NCBI GenBank assembly: GCA_009379995.1
Contig: WHSR01000008.1
Span: 1 to 64,000, forward strand
Direction: 5' to 3'
Source of the DNA: Streptosporangiales bacterium
GTDB lineage: Bacteria > Actinomycetota > Actinomycetes > Streptosporangiales > WHSR01
Length of the DNA: 64,000 bases
Part shown: positions 7,490 to 15,948 of the stretch, piece after piece
Position numbering within the stretch: position 1 is the first letter of the stretch
Layout of the letters: every line of letters begins with the position of its first letter
Position numbers and translations under genes: made by a program
The notes under the pieces: model-generated
Database searches by the model: none
The model's input: the letters and a program-made list of their open reading frames with translations, nothing else
What the model was told of the DNA's origin: nothing

Positions 7490-8581
7490 CTAGGTCACCA
7501 GCTCGTTGGTGAACCACTCGCGTGGGTTCTTGCCGCCTTCCACGAATTTGGCGTTGACGAGTTGGTCGTAGACCTTCTGCCAGCTCTCCGGAATGGTCTG
7601 CAGGTTCGCTTCCGCGCCGCCGTAGGACCAGGACTCCACCTGCTGCGCGATCACGCCCTGGGCGACCTTGTCCTCCTTGAGCTCCTCGAAGTCGTGCCTC
7701 TTCCGGATGGCCTCGATGATGGTCATGTAGTCGTTTTCCTGGTCGTTCAGGACGTCGTCCATTGTCGCTCGTACGACATTCATGTACGCCTGCAGCAGAT
7801 CCCGCTCCTCGTCCAGCTGACGCTGCGAGGTGAGGTAGCACTGGCCCTCTTCGACGTACTTGGAGGGATCCACGACTATCGCCTCGGGCCTTTGTATCGG
7901 GAAGAGAATGGTCTCCACCGAACCGATCACGTACGAGTCGATCCGTCCCTTTTCGATCAGATCGTACGTTCCCACCGAGAAGCCGGTGACCTGGCGTTCG
8001 ACGCTGTCCAGCGGGACGTTGCCGGAGGCCAGCATGAGGTCGAAGGTGATCTCGCTGGTGCCGCCCTCGGAGGGGACGCCCATCTTCTTGCCGCGCCAGT
8101 CCGCCGGCTCCTGGAGCGGGTTTTTCGGCGACGAGACGAAGCCGAGGGGAGACTTGCGCCACTGCATTCCGATGTTGACCAGCGGAGCGCCCGCCTCCGC
8201 GTTGTGCAGAACCGTCTCGATGGCGCCCGCCCGGGTGATGAGGGCGCTGCCCTGAAGGACCGACTGAAGCGCCTGCGCCGAGCCACGGGTGGACTGGATA
8301 TCGACCTTCAGGCCCTCCCTCTTGAAGTGCCCGTTGATGTCTCCGAGGAGCTCGGAGATGAAACCGAGGTTGAGCGGGATGATGGTGAGGAAGGTGACCT
8401 CCTCCACCTCGTTCGAGCTCCCTCCGCCCCCCGACGCCCCGCCACCGCACCCGGCGACGAGTACCCCGCTGACGCTCGACGCGGCCAGTGCTCCCGCCGC
8501 GCCGCGCAGGAACGAGCGGCGGGTCAGCTTGTCAAGCTCTGTCCCGGCGAATCCATCCCCCGTCCAACCTTTCCGCCCCAT
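7490..8581 (-). CDS. ABC transporter substrate-binding lipoprotein (NMT1/SsuA-like)
   Basis: A 363-residue extracytoplasmic binding protein. The N-terminus has a twin-arginine motif (TRRSFLRG, about residues 20-27) followed by a hydrophobic stretch and a lipobox, LVAGC, so it is probably Tat-exported and lipid-anchored. The mature part resembles NMT1/SsuA proteins that bind small sulfonates, nitrate or pyrimidine precursors: SELLGDINGHFKREGLKV, then WRGKKMGVPSEGGTSE. It is the first gene of the minus-strand operon, and a candidate promoter lies about 75 bp upstream. The ligand is unknown; the neighbouring amidohydrolases and aconitase X suggest a cyclic or hydroxy-acid-like substrate, which is inference only. 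Confidence 0.88.
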   Translation of the reverse strand: MGRKGWTGDGFAGTELDKLTRRSFLRGAAGALAASSVSGVLVAGCGGGASGGGGSSNEVEEVTFLTIIPLNLGFISELLGDINGHFKREGLKVDIQSTRGSAQALQSVLQGSALITRAGAIETVLHNAEAGAPLVNIGMQWRKSPLGFVSSPKNPLQEPADWRGKKMGVPSEGGTSEITFDLMLASGNVPLDSVERQVTGFSVGTYDLIEKGRIDSYVIGSVETILFPIQRPEAIVVDPSKYVEEGQCYLTSQRQLDEERDLLQAYMNVVRATMDDVLNDQENDYMTIIEAIRKRHDFEELKEDKVAQGVIAQQVESWSYGGAEANLQTIPESWQKVYDQLVNAKFVEGGKNPREWFTNELVT

Positions 8582-8654
8582 CTACTCCTCCTCGGTTGTG
8601 GTCACTCAGTCGTGATCAACGGGGGGTTCGCGGTGCGCACAGGCTCTCTCGTAA

Positions 8655-8687
8655 CGAAATACTTTCGATCGACGTTCTATATGTCAA
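8655..8687 (-). promoter_or_regulatory. Candidate promoter overlapped by a palindrome, upstream of the ABC operon
   Basis: On the minus strand, TTGACA (8687-8682) is followed after 17 bases by AAGTAT (8664-8659), a fair -35/-10 pair. The -10 lies inside CGAAATACTTTCG (8655-8667), a perfect 5-3-5 palindrome, a layout typical of a repressor site. The PaaX-family gene ends just beyond and is a candidate regulator. Confidence 0.5.
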
Positions 8688-8701
8688 GGTTGCGGGTCGG
8701 G

Positions 8702-9718
8702 TCACTGGGGCGCAGCCTGCGCGGCACCCTGGCTCGGGAAGAGGTGTGCGTCGGAGTTGTGGTGGGTGGCCTGGGTGGCCAGCTCGGGTGCGTAGCGGCC
8801 GATGATCTGCCGGACCCGGTGCGCGGCCGCCGGCCCGAGCGAGTCGTAGGTGGCGATGAACAGCTGCTGTGCCCTGCCGCGCGGCCAGTCGCCCGGGAGC
8901 AGCTCGTCCGGCAGTTCCGGATCCATTGCCGGGAACGCCCGCCAGTGGTCCATCACCTGGGTACGGGCGACCAGGGCCTCGACCGGGGAGACGACCCCGG
9001 CGAGCGTCCGCTCGTGCAGCTGTTCGGCGAACGCGGTAAAGCGCTTGTACTCGCCACGCAGGTAGTCGAGGTCCCATGCGCGGTGGGAAAGCGTACGGCC
9101 ATCGGCGGGAGGCATGGTGCGGGCGCGGAACACCGTGCCGGTGTCGGCGATGCCGAGCTCGGTGAGCTGGGTCATCACCTCGGCGGCGTGGCTTCTCGGT
9201 GACACCCACAGTCCGTCATAGAGCGGGCCGAAGCCGAGCCAGCGCAGCCGCTCGCGCAGCGCGTACCGCGCCCGCCGGTTGTGCTCGGGCACGGAGAAGG
9301 CGACGAGCGTCCACACGCCGTCCCACGGCTGCGTCGTGCGCCCGAAGGAGAAGATGCGGCGCGCCCCGTCGTCGAGGATCTGGGCCGCCCGGTCGCTGAG
9401 CCCATGGAAGGTGTGCCGGCCGTGCTTGGACCTGATGAGCAGCCCGTGCTTGACGAGCCGGCTGAGCGCGGCGCGGGCGGATGCGTCGCTGACCGCGAAC
9501 TCCCCGAGCAGCGCGACGAGGGCGGCGGACGGCAGGTGCGCGGTGCGCCGCCACCAGTAGTCGCCCAGCAGGGTGAGCAGAAGCCGCGGCGGATGACCCG
9601 ACCGCGTCACCCGCCCGGTGTCACCTCCTGCCGGGTCCATCGTTCCGGCCGGGTCCGCCGCGCCGTCCGGTTCGTCGGTCGCGCCGGGCGCCGGCACTTG
9701 TGAGGCACGCGGCCCCAT
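8702..9718 (-). CDS. PaaX-family transcriptional repressor
   Basis: A 338-residue regulator of the PaaX family, dimeric winged-helix repressors that usually respond to an aryl-CoA or related catabolite. After a Pro/Gly/Asp-rich N-terminal tail, the winged-helix part covers RLLLTLLGDYWWRR to KHGRHTFHGLSDRA (about residues 45-110); the PaaX central domain follows (WDGVWTLVAFSVPEHNRRARYALRE without gaps in the family pattern) and then the C-terminal ligand domain (WDLDYLRGEYKRF). The ATG at 9718 has GGAGGGGA upstream. The 110-bp region behind it is AT-rich and probably holds the gene's own promoter. Position suggests control of the ABC/aconitase X operon. Confidence 0.85.
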   Translation of the reverse strand: MGPRASQVPAPGATDEPDGAADPAGTMDPAGGDTGRVTRSGHPPRLLLTLLGDYWWRRTAHLPSAALVALLGEFAVSDASARAALSRLVKHGLLIRSKHGRHTFHGLSDRAAQILDDGARRIFSFGRTTQPWDGVWTLVAFSVPEHNRRARYALRERLRWLGFGPLYDGLWVSPRSHAAEVMTQLTELGIADTGTVFRARTMPPADGRTLSHRAWDLDYLRGEYKRFTAFAEQLHERTLAGVVSPVEALVARTQVMDHWRAFPAMDPELPDELLPGDWPRGRAQQLFIATYDSLGPAAAHRVRQIIGRYAPELATQATHHNSDAHLFPSQGAAQAAPQ

Positions 9719-9828
9719 GGTTCCCCTCCAGATGGATCATGGTCGACAGCAGCAAACTATATGACGAGGTACCTGACACCCGAAAATCCAAGCACTTTTT
9801 AATAACCAAAACGGCAGTAAGAACAACG

Positions 9829-10638
9829 TCATATTTTCGGCAGATCGCGCTCGCGGGGCGTGCCCAGCATCCGGGAGACGGCCCAGGCGGCGTCCTGGAC
9901 CGGTTCGACCAGTGCTCGCGTCCGCGCGCGGCTCATCCGCTGCTCGGGTCCGGAGACGCTGAGGGATCCTACGACGGCGTTGGTGTGGTCGAAGATCGGC
10001 GCGGCAACCGTGTGGATGCCGGGGGTGCGTTCCGCATAGGAGAAGGCGCAGCCTCGTCTGTGCGCCTGGCCGAGTTCCCGGCGCAGCCGCTCGGGGTCGG
10101 TGATGGTCGCCGGCGTGATCGGGTGCAGGGGGCGGGCCAGCACTGCCTCGCGCCGCTCCGCCGGCAGGAAAGCCAGGATGGCCTTGCCGGGAGCACCGTA
10201 CGGCAGAGGTATCGGCACCCCGATCTCGGTGTAGCGGCGGTGCAGCGGCTGGTGGCTCTCGGCCTGGTCGACCACCGCGCGTTCGTCGGTGGCAAGCAGC
10301 TCGTGGAGCCCGACGGTCTCCTCCACCTCGTCCCGCAGCTTCGCCATGATCGGCGGCGCGACCTCGCGGAGGTGGGTGCTCATTCCGCTGCGGGCCAGCT
10401 GCGAGATCAGCGGACCGAGGGTGTAGCGGCCCCCGCCGGTCGGCCGAAGCAGTCCGTTTCCGGCCAGGGCGCTGAGCAGCCGGTGCGTGGTGCTCACCGA
10501 CATGCCGGTCTCGCGGGCGAGCTCGCTGACACCCCGCTCGGGCGCGTTCGGGCCGAAGCAGCGCAGGAGCCGCGCAGCCCGATCGATGGACTGGACGCCG
10601 GTGGGGCGGGCGACCTCCTTCGGACGGCCCATTGACAC
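9829..10638 (-). CDS. IclR-family transcriptional regulator
   Basis: A 269-residue IclR regulator. The N-terminal winged helix spans about residues 15-75 (SIDRAARLLRCF, then MSVSTTHRLLSALAGNGLL). The C-terminal effector domain shows GAPGKAILAFLP and a GIHTVAAPIFDHTNAVVGSLSVSGP stretch, all typical. The start is the GTG at 10638; an ATG two codons later (10632) is the alternative. It is transcribed away from the CoA-transferase/TctCBA operon across an 80-bp gap, the usual arrangement for a regulator of that operon. No clear operator palindrome was found in the gap. Confidence 0.88.
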   Translation of the reverse strand: MSMGRPKEVARPTGVQSIDRAARLLRCFGPNAPERGVSELARETGMSVSTTHRLLSALAGNGLLRPTGGGRYTLGPLISQLARSGMSTHLREVAPPIMAKLRDEVEETVGLHELLATDERAVVDQAESHQPLHRRYTEIGVPIPLPYGAPGKAILAFLPAERREAVLARPLHPITPATITDPERLRRELGQAHRRGCAFSYAERTPGIHTVAAPIFDHTNAVVGSLSVSGPEQRMSRARTRALVEPVQDAAWAVSRMLGTPRERDLPKI

Positions 10639-10718
10639 TGCACCTGGCCCTTTCTATCTTTCCGCTTCAAGGGAAGCTACCAAGCATTATCCCGCAATGT
10701 GGAAACCGAGGAGGGCCG

Positions 10719-11945
10719 TTGCTGCCGCTCGACGGGGTCCGCGTCCTCGATCTCACCCGGTTCCTCTCCGGCCCGTACTGCACGATGGTCATGGCGGACA
10801 TGGGGGCCGAGGTCATCAAGGTGGAACGCTTCCCCGAGGGGGACGACTCGCGCCGGCTCGGTCCGAAGATCGAGGGGGAGAGCTACCCGTTCGCGATGCC
10901 GAACCGCGGCAAGCGAAGCATCGCCCTCGACCTCGCCCAGGATCGCGGCCGAGAGGTCTTCCTCGAGCTGGCCTGGACCGCCGACGTGGTGATCGAGAAC
11001 TTCCGCCCCGGGGTGATGCGCCGGCTCGGCCTCGACTACCCGGCCGTGCGCGGGGTTCGTCCGGAGATCATCTACTGCTCGATCAGCGGGTTCGGGCAGA
11101 CCGGACCGTACCGGGACCGGCCCGGCTTCGACATCATGGCGCAGGGTGTTTCGGGGCTGATGCGGATGACCGGCTTTCCGGACGGACGGCCGGCAAAGGT
11201 CGGCATCGCCATCTGCGACCTGGCCGCCGGTGTCACCGCCCTGTACGCGATCCTCGGCGCGTACCTGGTGCGGGGGCGCACGGGCGAGGGACAGCACATC
11301 GACGTCTCGCTGGTGGACTCCGTCCTGGCGTGGACCCTGTGGGAGGCGGGCGCCTATTTCGGCTCCGGTGAGGTCCCCACGGGCACCGGGACCCGGCACC
11401 GCCGCTCCACCCCGTACCAGGCGTACCGAACCGCCGACGGCTTCGTGACGATCGGCGCGAACACCCAGCGGCTGTGGCAGCGGCTGGCCGCTGACGTGCT
11501 GGAACGGCCGGAGTGGCTGGACGATCCGCGGTTCGCCACGCTCGCCGACCGGATGACGCACATCGACGAGCTCGAGGCGGAGATCGAGGCGATCACCGCG
11601 ACCCGCGGCACCCGGGCGTGGATCGAGCGGCTGGACTCGGCGGGCGTCCCGGGTGGCCCGGTGCTCGGCTACCACGAGGCGCTCGCCGACCCGCACGTGC
11701 TTGCCCGGGAGATGGTCGCCGAACTCGACCATCCGGTGTTCGGCCGGATGCGAACCGTGGGGATCCCGGCAAAGCTCAGCGGCACCCCGTTGCGACCCGG
11801 GCGGCCCGCTCCGTTGCTGGGCGAGCACACCCTGGAGGTGCTCGCCGAGGCGGGATTCCACGCCGACCGGCTGGTCGCCGACGGCGTCGCCCACCAATAC
11901 CAGGCCGCTGCCTCCGTACCCGACCCTCCGGGAGGTCCCCGATGA
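10719..11945 (+). CDS. CoA-transferase family III (CaiB/BaiF)
   Basis: A 408-residue family III CoA-transferase, which moves CoA between carboxylic acids in the cytosol. Visible marks are LPLDGVRVLDLTRFLSGPYC at the start, DMGAEVIKVE, NRGKRSIALDL, and NFRPGVMRRLGLDY; the catalytic Asp of the family is expected in the D of GFDIMAQG. The TTG start at 10719 is chosen because GAGGAGG lies 6 bp upstream and the protein then begins at the family's usual N-terminus; the frame itself opens further up. Its stop overlaps the tctC start (ATGA). With the Tct transporter it suggests uptake of a di- or tricarboxylate followed by activation to the CoA ester. Confidence 0.9.
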   Translation: MLPLDGVRVLDLTRFLSGPYCTMVMADMGAEVIKVERFPEGDDSRRLGPKIEGESYPFAMPNRGKRSIALDLAQDRGREVFLELAWTADVVIENFRPGVMRRLGLDYPAVRGVRPEIIYCSISGFGQTGPYRDRPGFDIMAQGVSGLMRMTGFPDGRPAKVGIAICDLAAGVTALYAILGAYLVRGRTGEGQHIDVSLVDSVLAWTLWEAGAYFGSGEVPTGTGTRHRRSTPYQAYRTADGFVTIGANTQRLWQRLAADVLERPEWLDDPRFATLADRMTHIDELEAEIEAITATRGTRAWIERLDSAGVPGGPVLGYHEALADPHVLAREMVAELDHPVFGRMRTVGIPAKLSGTPLRPGRPAPLLGEHTLEVLAEAGFHADRLVADGVAHQYQAAASVPDPPGGPR

Positions 11946-12925
11946 CCAGCAGACTGCGTGTCCTGGCCGGCGTGGTAGCGCTGGCGGCGGCCGTTGCCGC
12001 CTGCGGCTCCGGCGGCGGCGCCACGAGCGGGAACTACCCCTCGGAGACGCTGCACTGGACGATCGCCTTTGGCCCGGGCGGCGGCAACGACATCATGTCC
12101 CGGACCATCGTGGACATCCTGAAGAAGGAGAACCTCTATCCGAACGAGATCGAGGTGACGAACCGGGAGGGCGGAAGCGGCGCCCGTGGCTGGGGGTACG
12201 TCTACGCCCACCGCGGCGACCCGTACCAGATCTCCACCACGTCCGGCTCGTTCCTCACCACACCGCTGCAGGCCGGCACCGGCTGGGCGCCCAACGACTT
12301 CACCCCTGTCGGCCTGTTCGCCCAGGACGACCTGCTGTTCCTCGTCTCACCGAAGAGCGGGATCGAAAGCTGGGAGCAGTGGGTCGAGCGCGCGAAGGGC
12401 AACGCCAAGGGTGTACCGGTCGGCGGCATCGGCACCGTCAACGTCGACTTCATCGACCACCAGATGCTCGCCGACCAGGCCGGCTACAAGATCTCCTACG
12501 TCCCCTTCGACGACGAGGGGCAGTTGATCAACGCGCTGCTCTCCGGCTCGGTCGAGGCTATCGTCTCCAACCCGGCCGAGGTCCTCGGCCAGGTCGAGTC
12601 CGGCGACATGGTGCCGTTGCTGTTCACCGGCAAGGAGTCGCCGGCCGCCGTGTCCGACGTGCCGACCGCCGAGGAGTTGGGCTTCGAAGGGCTGCTGGCG
12701 ATGCCCCGCGGCGTCATCCTCGCACCGGACGCCGGCGAGGAGGCGCAGCGGTGGTGGATCGAGACCATGCGGAAGGTGGTGAAGACACCCGCCTGGCGGC
12801 AGTACCTGAAGGAGAACCAGCTCATCGCGGACGTCCGCTGGGGCGAGGACTTCGCCACCTACATCGACAGCACCAACGCCGAGTTCACCGAGGTGCTGCG
12901 CGACCAGGGAGTGCTCGACCGATGA
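11942..12925 (+). CDS. tctC: Tripartite tricarboxylate transporter substrate-binding lipoprotein
   Basis: A 327-residue Bug/TctC binding protein. The N-terminus is a lipoprotein signal (LAGVVALAAAVAACG, with the lipobox Cys at about 21). The mature protein begins with the family's YPSETLHWTIAFGPGGGNDI stretch and contains NREGGSGARGWGY and VPFDDEGQLINALLSGSVEA, both standard for binding the carboxylate. It is coupled at both ends by ATGA overlaps to the CoA-transferase gene before it and tctB after it. The ligand is expected to be a carboxylate but cannot be named. Confidence 0.92.
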   Translation: MTSRLRVLAGVVALAAAVAACGSGGGATSGNYPSETLHWTIAFGPGGGNDIMSRTIVDILKKENLYPNEIEVTNREGGSGARGWGYVYAHRGDPYQISTTSGSFLTTPLQAGTGWAPNDFTPVGLFAQDDLLFLVSPKSGIESWEQWVERAKGNAKGVPVGGIGTVNVDFIDHQMLADQAGYKISYVPFDDEGQLINALLSGSVEAIVSNPAEVLGQVESGDMVPLLFTGKESPAAVSDVPTAEELGFEGLLAMPRGVILAPDAGEEAQRWWIETMRKVVKTPAWRQYLKENQLIADVRWGEDFATYIDSTNAEFTEVLRDQGVLDR

Positions 12926-13437
12926 GGGAGGGCATCGAGGAACGTGAGGCCGAGCGCGAGATCCGGTGGGAGGCGGTGTTCCTGGGCGTCCTCCTCGCCG
13001 CCGGCGCGGTGTACACGGGGATGGCGTTCGGCATGGAGTGGCGCACCCCGGACGGCCGGATCGGCGCGGGCTTCTTCCCCCGGCTGGTCGGCGTCGGCAT
13101 CCTCGGGTGCAGCGCGGTCGGGCTGGCCCGGGCGGCCGTCCGGCTCCTCCGCCGGCGGAGCCGCGCCCGCGCGGACCCCTCGGGGCAGACTCCGCCGCGT
13201 CCCTACCTGGCCGCGATGGTGGCCCTGGTGGGATTGCAGGTAGTTCTCGTCGCCACGCTGCTGCCGCTGGGCGCGGTCCTCGCGTCGATGCTGTTCCTGG
13301 TGCCCGCGCTGGCGGTGCTCAACCCGGGCCGCCACGTCACGAACCTGACCCTGTCCGTCGCGCTGCCGGTCGGGATGTACCTGCTGCTGCAGGTGGGGCT
13401 GAACGCGGGCCTGCCGGCGGGAGTGCTGGGCGGCTGA
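12922..13437 (+). CDS. tctB: Tripartite tricarboxylate transporter small membrane subunit
   Basis: A 171-residue TctB-like protein with four hydrophobic segments (AVFLGVLLAAGAVYTGMAF, VGVGILGCSAVGLA, AAMVALVGLQVVLVATLLP, and LTLSVALPVGMYLLLQVGL) and the DGRIGAGFFPRLVG motif that marks the family. It pairs with TctA in the membrane. The ATG overlaps the tctC stop. A 56-bp gap separates it from tctA. Confidence 0.88.
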   Translation: MREGIEEREAEREIRWEAVFLGVLLAAGAVYTGMAFGMEWRTPDGRIGAGFFPRLVGVGILGCSAVGLARAAVRLLRRRSRARADPSGQTPPRPYLAAMVALVGLQVVLVATLLPLGAVLASMLFLVPALAVLNPGRHVTNLTLSVALPVGMYLLLQVGLNAGLPAGVLGG

Positions 13438-13493
13438 GCGCCCGGCTCTTGCGCCTCGGTAGGGACTCGGTAGGGAACTGAGGAAACCGTTTC

Positions 13494-15023
13494 GTGGACA
13501 TCTTCGACAGCCTGCTCCAAGGGCTGGGCGCGGTGCTCTCCCCGGCGACCCTCGGCCTGCTCGCGGTGGGGGTGGTGCTGGGCATGGTCGTCGGCGTCAT
13601 GCCCGGCCTGGGGCCGTCGGCGGGTATCGCGATCCTGCTGCCGCTGACCCTGGACATGGACGCCACCGGGGCCGTGGTGATGCTCGCGGCGATCTACTAC
13701 GGCGCGATGTACGGGGGGACCATCACCTCGGTCCTGGTGAACACCCCCGGCGAGTCCGCGGCCGTGGCCAGCACCTTTGACGGCTACCCGCTCGCCAAGG
13801 CCGGCCGGGCCGGTCCGGCCCTGGTCCTCGCCGCCGTCGCCTCCTTCGTCGCCGGCATCCTCGGGGTGGTCCTCGTCGCGGTCACCGCCCCGGTCGCGGC
13901 GGGCCTGGCGGCCAGCTTCGGGCCGCCGGAGCTGCTCCTGGTGGTGATCGCCGGGCTGCTCACCATCATCGCGGTGATGGGCGGCAACCGCATGCTCGGC
14001 GCCCTCTCGGCGCTGATCGGTTTCGCCATCGCCACCGTCGGCGTCGACCTCGACACCGGGGCCCAGCGCTACACCTTCGGATCACCCGAGTTGATCGACG
14101 GCATCGACTTCATCCCGGTGGCCATCGGGCTGTTCGGCGTCGGCGAGATTCTCTGGAGCGTCTGGCGGGGCGAGCACCGGGGGCCTCGGGCGTCGTTCTC
14201 GGTTCGCGCCGTCCTCGGTGACCTGTGGCCGTCCGTCGCGGAGTGGCTCGAGGTGAAGTGGACCATGCTGCGGGGCTCGGTGCTGGGCTTCGTCGTCGGC
14301 CTCGTACCGGGTGCCGGGGCCACCGTCGCCTCGCTGGCCGCCTACAGCGTCGAGAAGTCGGTGTCGAAGGACCCGCGCCGCTTCGGCAAGGGCGCCATGC
14401 CCGGGCTGGTCGGACCGGAGGCGGCCAACAACGGGGCCTCCGCGGGCGCGATGGTGCCGCTGCTGACCCTCGGCGTCCCCGGATCCGCGTCCACGGCTGT
14501 ACTTCTGGCCGGCTTCCTCGCCTGGGGGCTGCAGCCCGGCCCGCGGCTGCTCGAGGAGCACCCGGAGTTCGCCTGGGGACTGATCGCCAGCATGTTCCTC
14601 GGCAACATGATGCTGCTCGTGGTCAACGTCGCAGCCATCCCGATCTTCGCCAGCATCGCCAAGGTGCCGCTGCGCCTTCTCGCCCCCGCCATCGTCGTGG
14701 TCTGTGCGCTGGGCGCCTTCACCGTACACGGCAGCATCATCGAGGTCGGCATCATGCTGGCCTGCGGGGTGCTGGGCTTCTACCTGAAACGGTTCGGCAT
14801 GTCCCCGGCCGCCCTGGTCATCGCCCTCGTTCTCGGTCCGCTGGCGGAGAAGTCGTTGCGCCAGACGCTCATCATCTCCCACGGCAGCTTCGACATCTTC
14901 CTCCAGCGCGGCGCCTCCCAGGTGCTGCTCTGCTTCGTGGCCGTGCTGCTCGTACTCCCGGTCGTGATCGGCCGTATCCGTGCGTGGCAGGCGCGGCGGG
15001 CCGAGCCCGCCCATAGGCCGTGA
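13494..15023 (+). CDS. tctA: Tripartite tricarboxylate transporter large membrane subunit
   Basis: A 509-residue TctA permease with about 10-12 transmembrane helices. The two conserved glycine-rich motifs are present, GVMPGLGPSAGIAILLPLT and later GLVPGAGATVASLAAY. ALYYGAMYGG-like and TPGESAAVASTFDGYPLA stretches match the family. The GTG at 13494 is the start; GAGGAAAC lies a little upstream. Its TGA stop at 15,021-15,023 is part of repeat B1, so the repeat defines the C-terminus. It is the last gene of the CoA-transferase-tctCBA operon and converges on the serine hydrolase gene. Confidence 0.92.
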   Translation: MDIFDSLLQGLGAVLSPATLGLLAVGVVLGMVVGVMPGLGPSAGIAILLPLTLDMDATGAVVMLAAIYYGAMYGGTITSVLVNTPGESAAVASTFDGYPLAKAGRAGPALVLAAVASFVAGILGVVLVAVTAPVAAGLAASFGPPELLLVVIAGLLTIIAVMGGNRMLGALSALIGFAIATVGVDLDTGAQRYTFGSPELIDGIDFIPVAIGLFGVGEILWSVWRGEHRGPRASFSVRAVLGDLWPSVAEWLEVKWTMLRGSVLGFVVGLVPGAGATVASLAAYSVEKSVSKDPRRFGKGAMPGLVGPEAANNGASAGAMVPLLTLGVPGSASTAVLLAGFLAWGLQPGPRLLEEHPEFAWGLIASMFLGNMMLLVVNVAAIPIFASIAKVPLRLLAPAIVVVCALGAFTVHGSIIEVGIMLACGVLGFYLKRFGMSPAALVIALVLGPLAEKSLRQTLIISHGSFDIFLQRGASQVLLCFVAVLLVLPVVIGRIRAWQARRAEPAHRP

Positions 15024-15073
15024 TCTTACGGAGAAAGACAAAGCGGAGCCGAGTTGAATTTCTGCAAGATCAC
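15018..15073. repeat. Degenerate family B palindrome, copy B1
   Basis: The right half, TTGAATTTCTGCAAGATCAC (15,054-15,073), matches the family B arm exactly. The left half keeps only CCGTGATCTT (15,018-15,027) and then diverges, so pairing is reduced to the outer bases. It lies between convergent genes. The TGA in the left half is the tctA stop codon. Confidence 0.65.
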
Positions 15074-15090
15074 AAGCAAGGGGGGCGAGA

Positions 15091-15906
15091 TCACGGCGAG
15101 AGGGCGCGGTAGCAGGCGAATCCGATCTCGGCGACCATGCGGCAGGCCGCGGCGGCCCCGGTGGGGGAGTGGGGTTCGCCGGCCAGGCCGGTGACGAGGA
15201 CGGCGACCACGGCGCGCCGTCCCTGCGGGGTGGTGAGGACTCCCACGTCGTGGCGGATCCCGGACAGTTCGCCGGTCTTGTGCGCCACCGCGGCGTCGTC
15301 GGGCAGGAGGGCGGGCAGCCGGTCGTTGAACTGCTGGGCGGCGAGCACCTCCATGGCGAACGCCGACAGCCGCGGCGGCAGCAGCGTGCCGTTTGCCAGC
15401 CCCTCCAGCACGGTGGCCTGGTCGCGGGCGCTGGTCGTGTTCTCCAGCCCGCGTGCCCGTGCCTCATAGTCCATCAGCAGGCGCCGCAGGCGGGTCGAGG
15501 TGAGGCCGGCGCGTTCGCAGAAGGCGTTCACGGCGGCGATGCCGACCGTCTCGATGACCAGGTTGGTGGCCGCGTTGTCGCTGACCATCACCATCAGGGT
15601 GAGCAGGTCGGCGAGGCTCAGCCGGTCGAGATGACCGAGCGCGTCGAGCACGCCGGTGCCACCGGTACGGGTCTCCTTCAGCGGGATCGTGTCCGACAGG
15701 CCGAGGCGGCCGGCGACGACCTCGGTCAGCGCCGCGGCCATGATGGGCACCTTGATCGTGCTGGCGGCCGGCACCGCCACGTCCGCGGCGACGCCGAGCG
15801 GCTCGCGTTCGGCAAGATCCCAGGCGGCGAGGTGGACGTTCCCCGGACCGGCCTCGACCAGCGCCGGCAGCCAGGCTTCCAGCCGGGCCCTGAACCTCGA
15901 GGGCAT
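15091..15906 (-). CDS. Class A beta-lactamase-like serine hydrolase, apparently cytosolic
   Basis: A 271-residue protein with all class A penicilloyl-serine hydrolase motifs: STIK at residues 49-52 (nucleophile and general base), SDN at 109-111, GLEN at about 153-156 (candidate deacylation Glu) and KTG at 210-212. Unlike secreted beta-lactamases it has no signal peptide; the protein starts almost directly with the fold. The ATG at 15,906 follows a weak ribosome site. Such unexported members may be amidohydrolases or peptidases rather than resistance enzymes. It is followed upstream by an N-acyl-D-amino-acid deacylase gene on the same strand 42 bp away, so a joint role in D-amino-acid or peptide turnover is possible. 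Confidence 0.8.
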   Translation of the reverse strand: MPSRFRARLEAWLPALVEAGPGNVHLAAWDLAEREPLGVAADVAVPAASTIKVPIMAAALTEVVAGRLGLSDTIPLKETRTGGTGVLDALGHLDRLSLADLLTLMVMVSDNAATNLVIETVGIAAVNAFCERAGLTSTRLRRLLMDYEARARGLENTTSARDQATVLEGLANGTLLPPRLSAFAMEVLAAQQFNDRLPALLPDDAAVAHKTGELSGIRHDVGVLTTPQGRRAVVAVLVTGLAGEPHSPTGAAAACRMVAEIGFACYRALSP

Positions 15907-15948
15907 GCTGGTCCTTTCTGAGCCTCACGCGGGACGACGGCGCGGGAA

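Noticed and set aside
10639..10718. IclR operator in the gap before the CoA-transferase
   Set aside because: CTTTCC and GGGAAG form only a weak, imperfect dyad; not enough to call a site.
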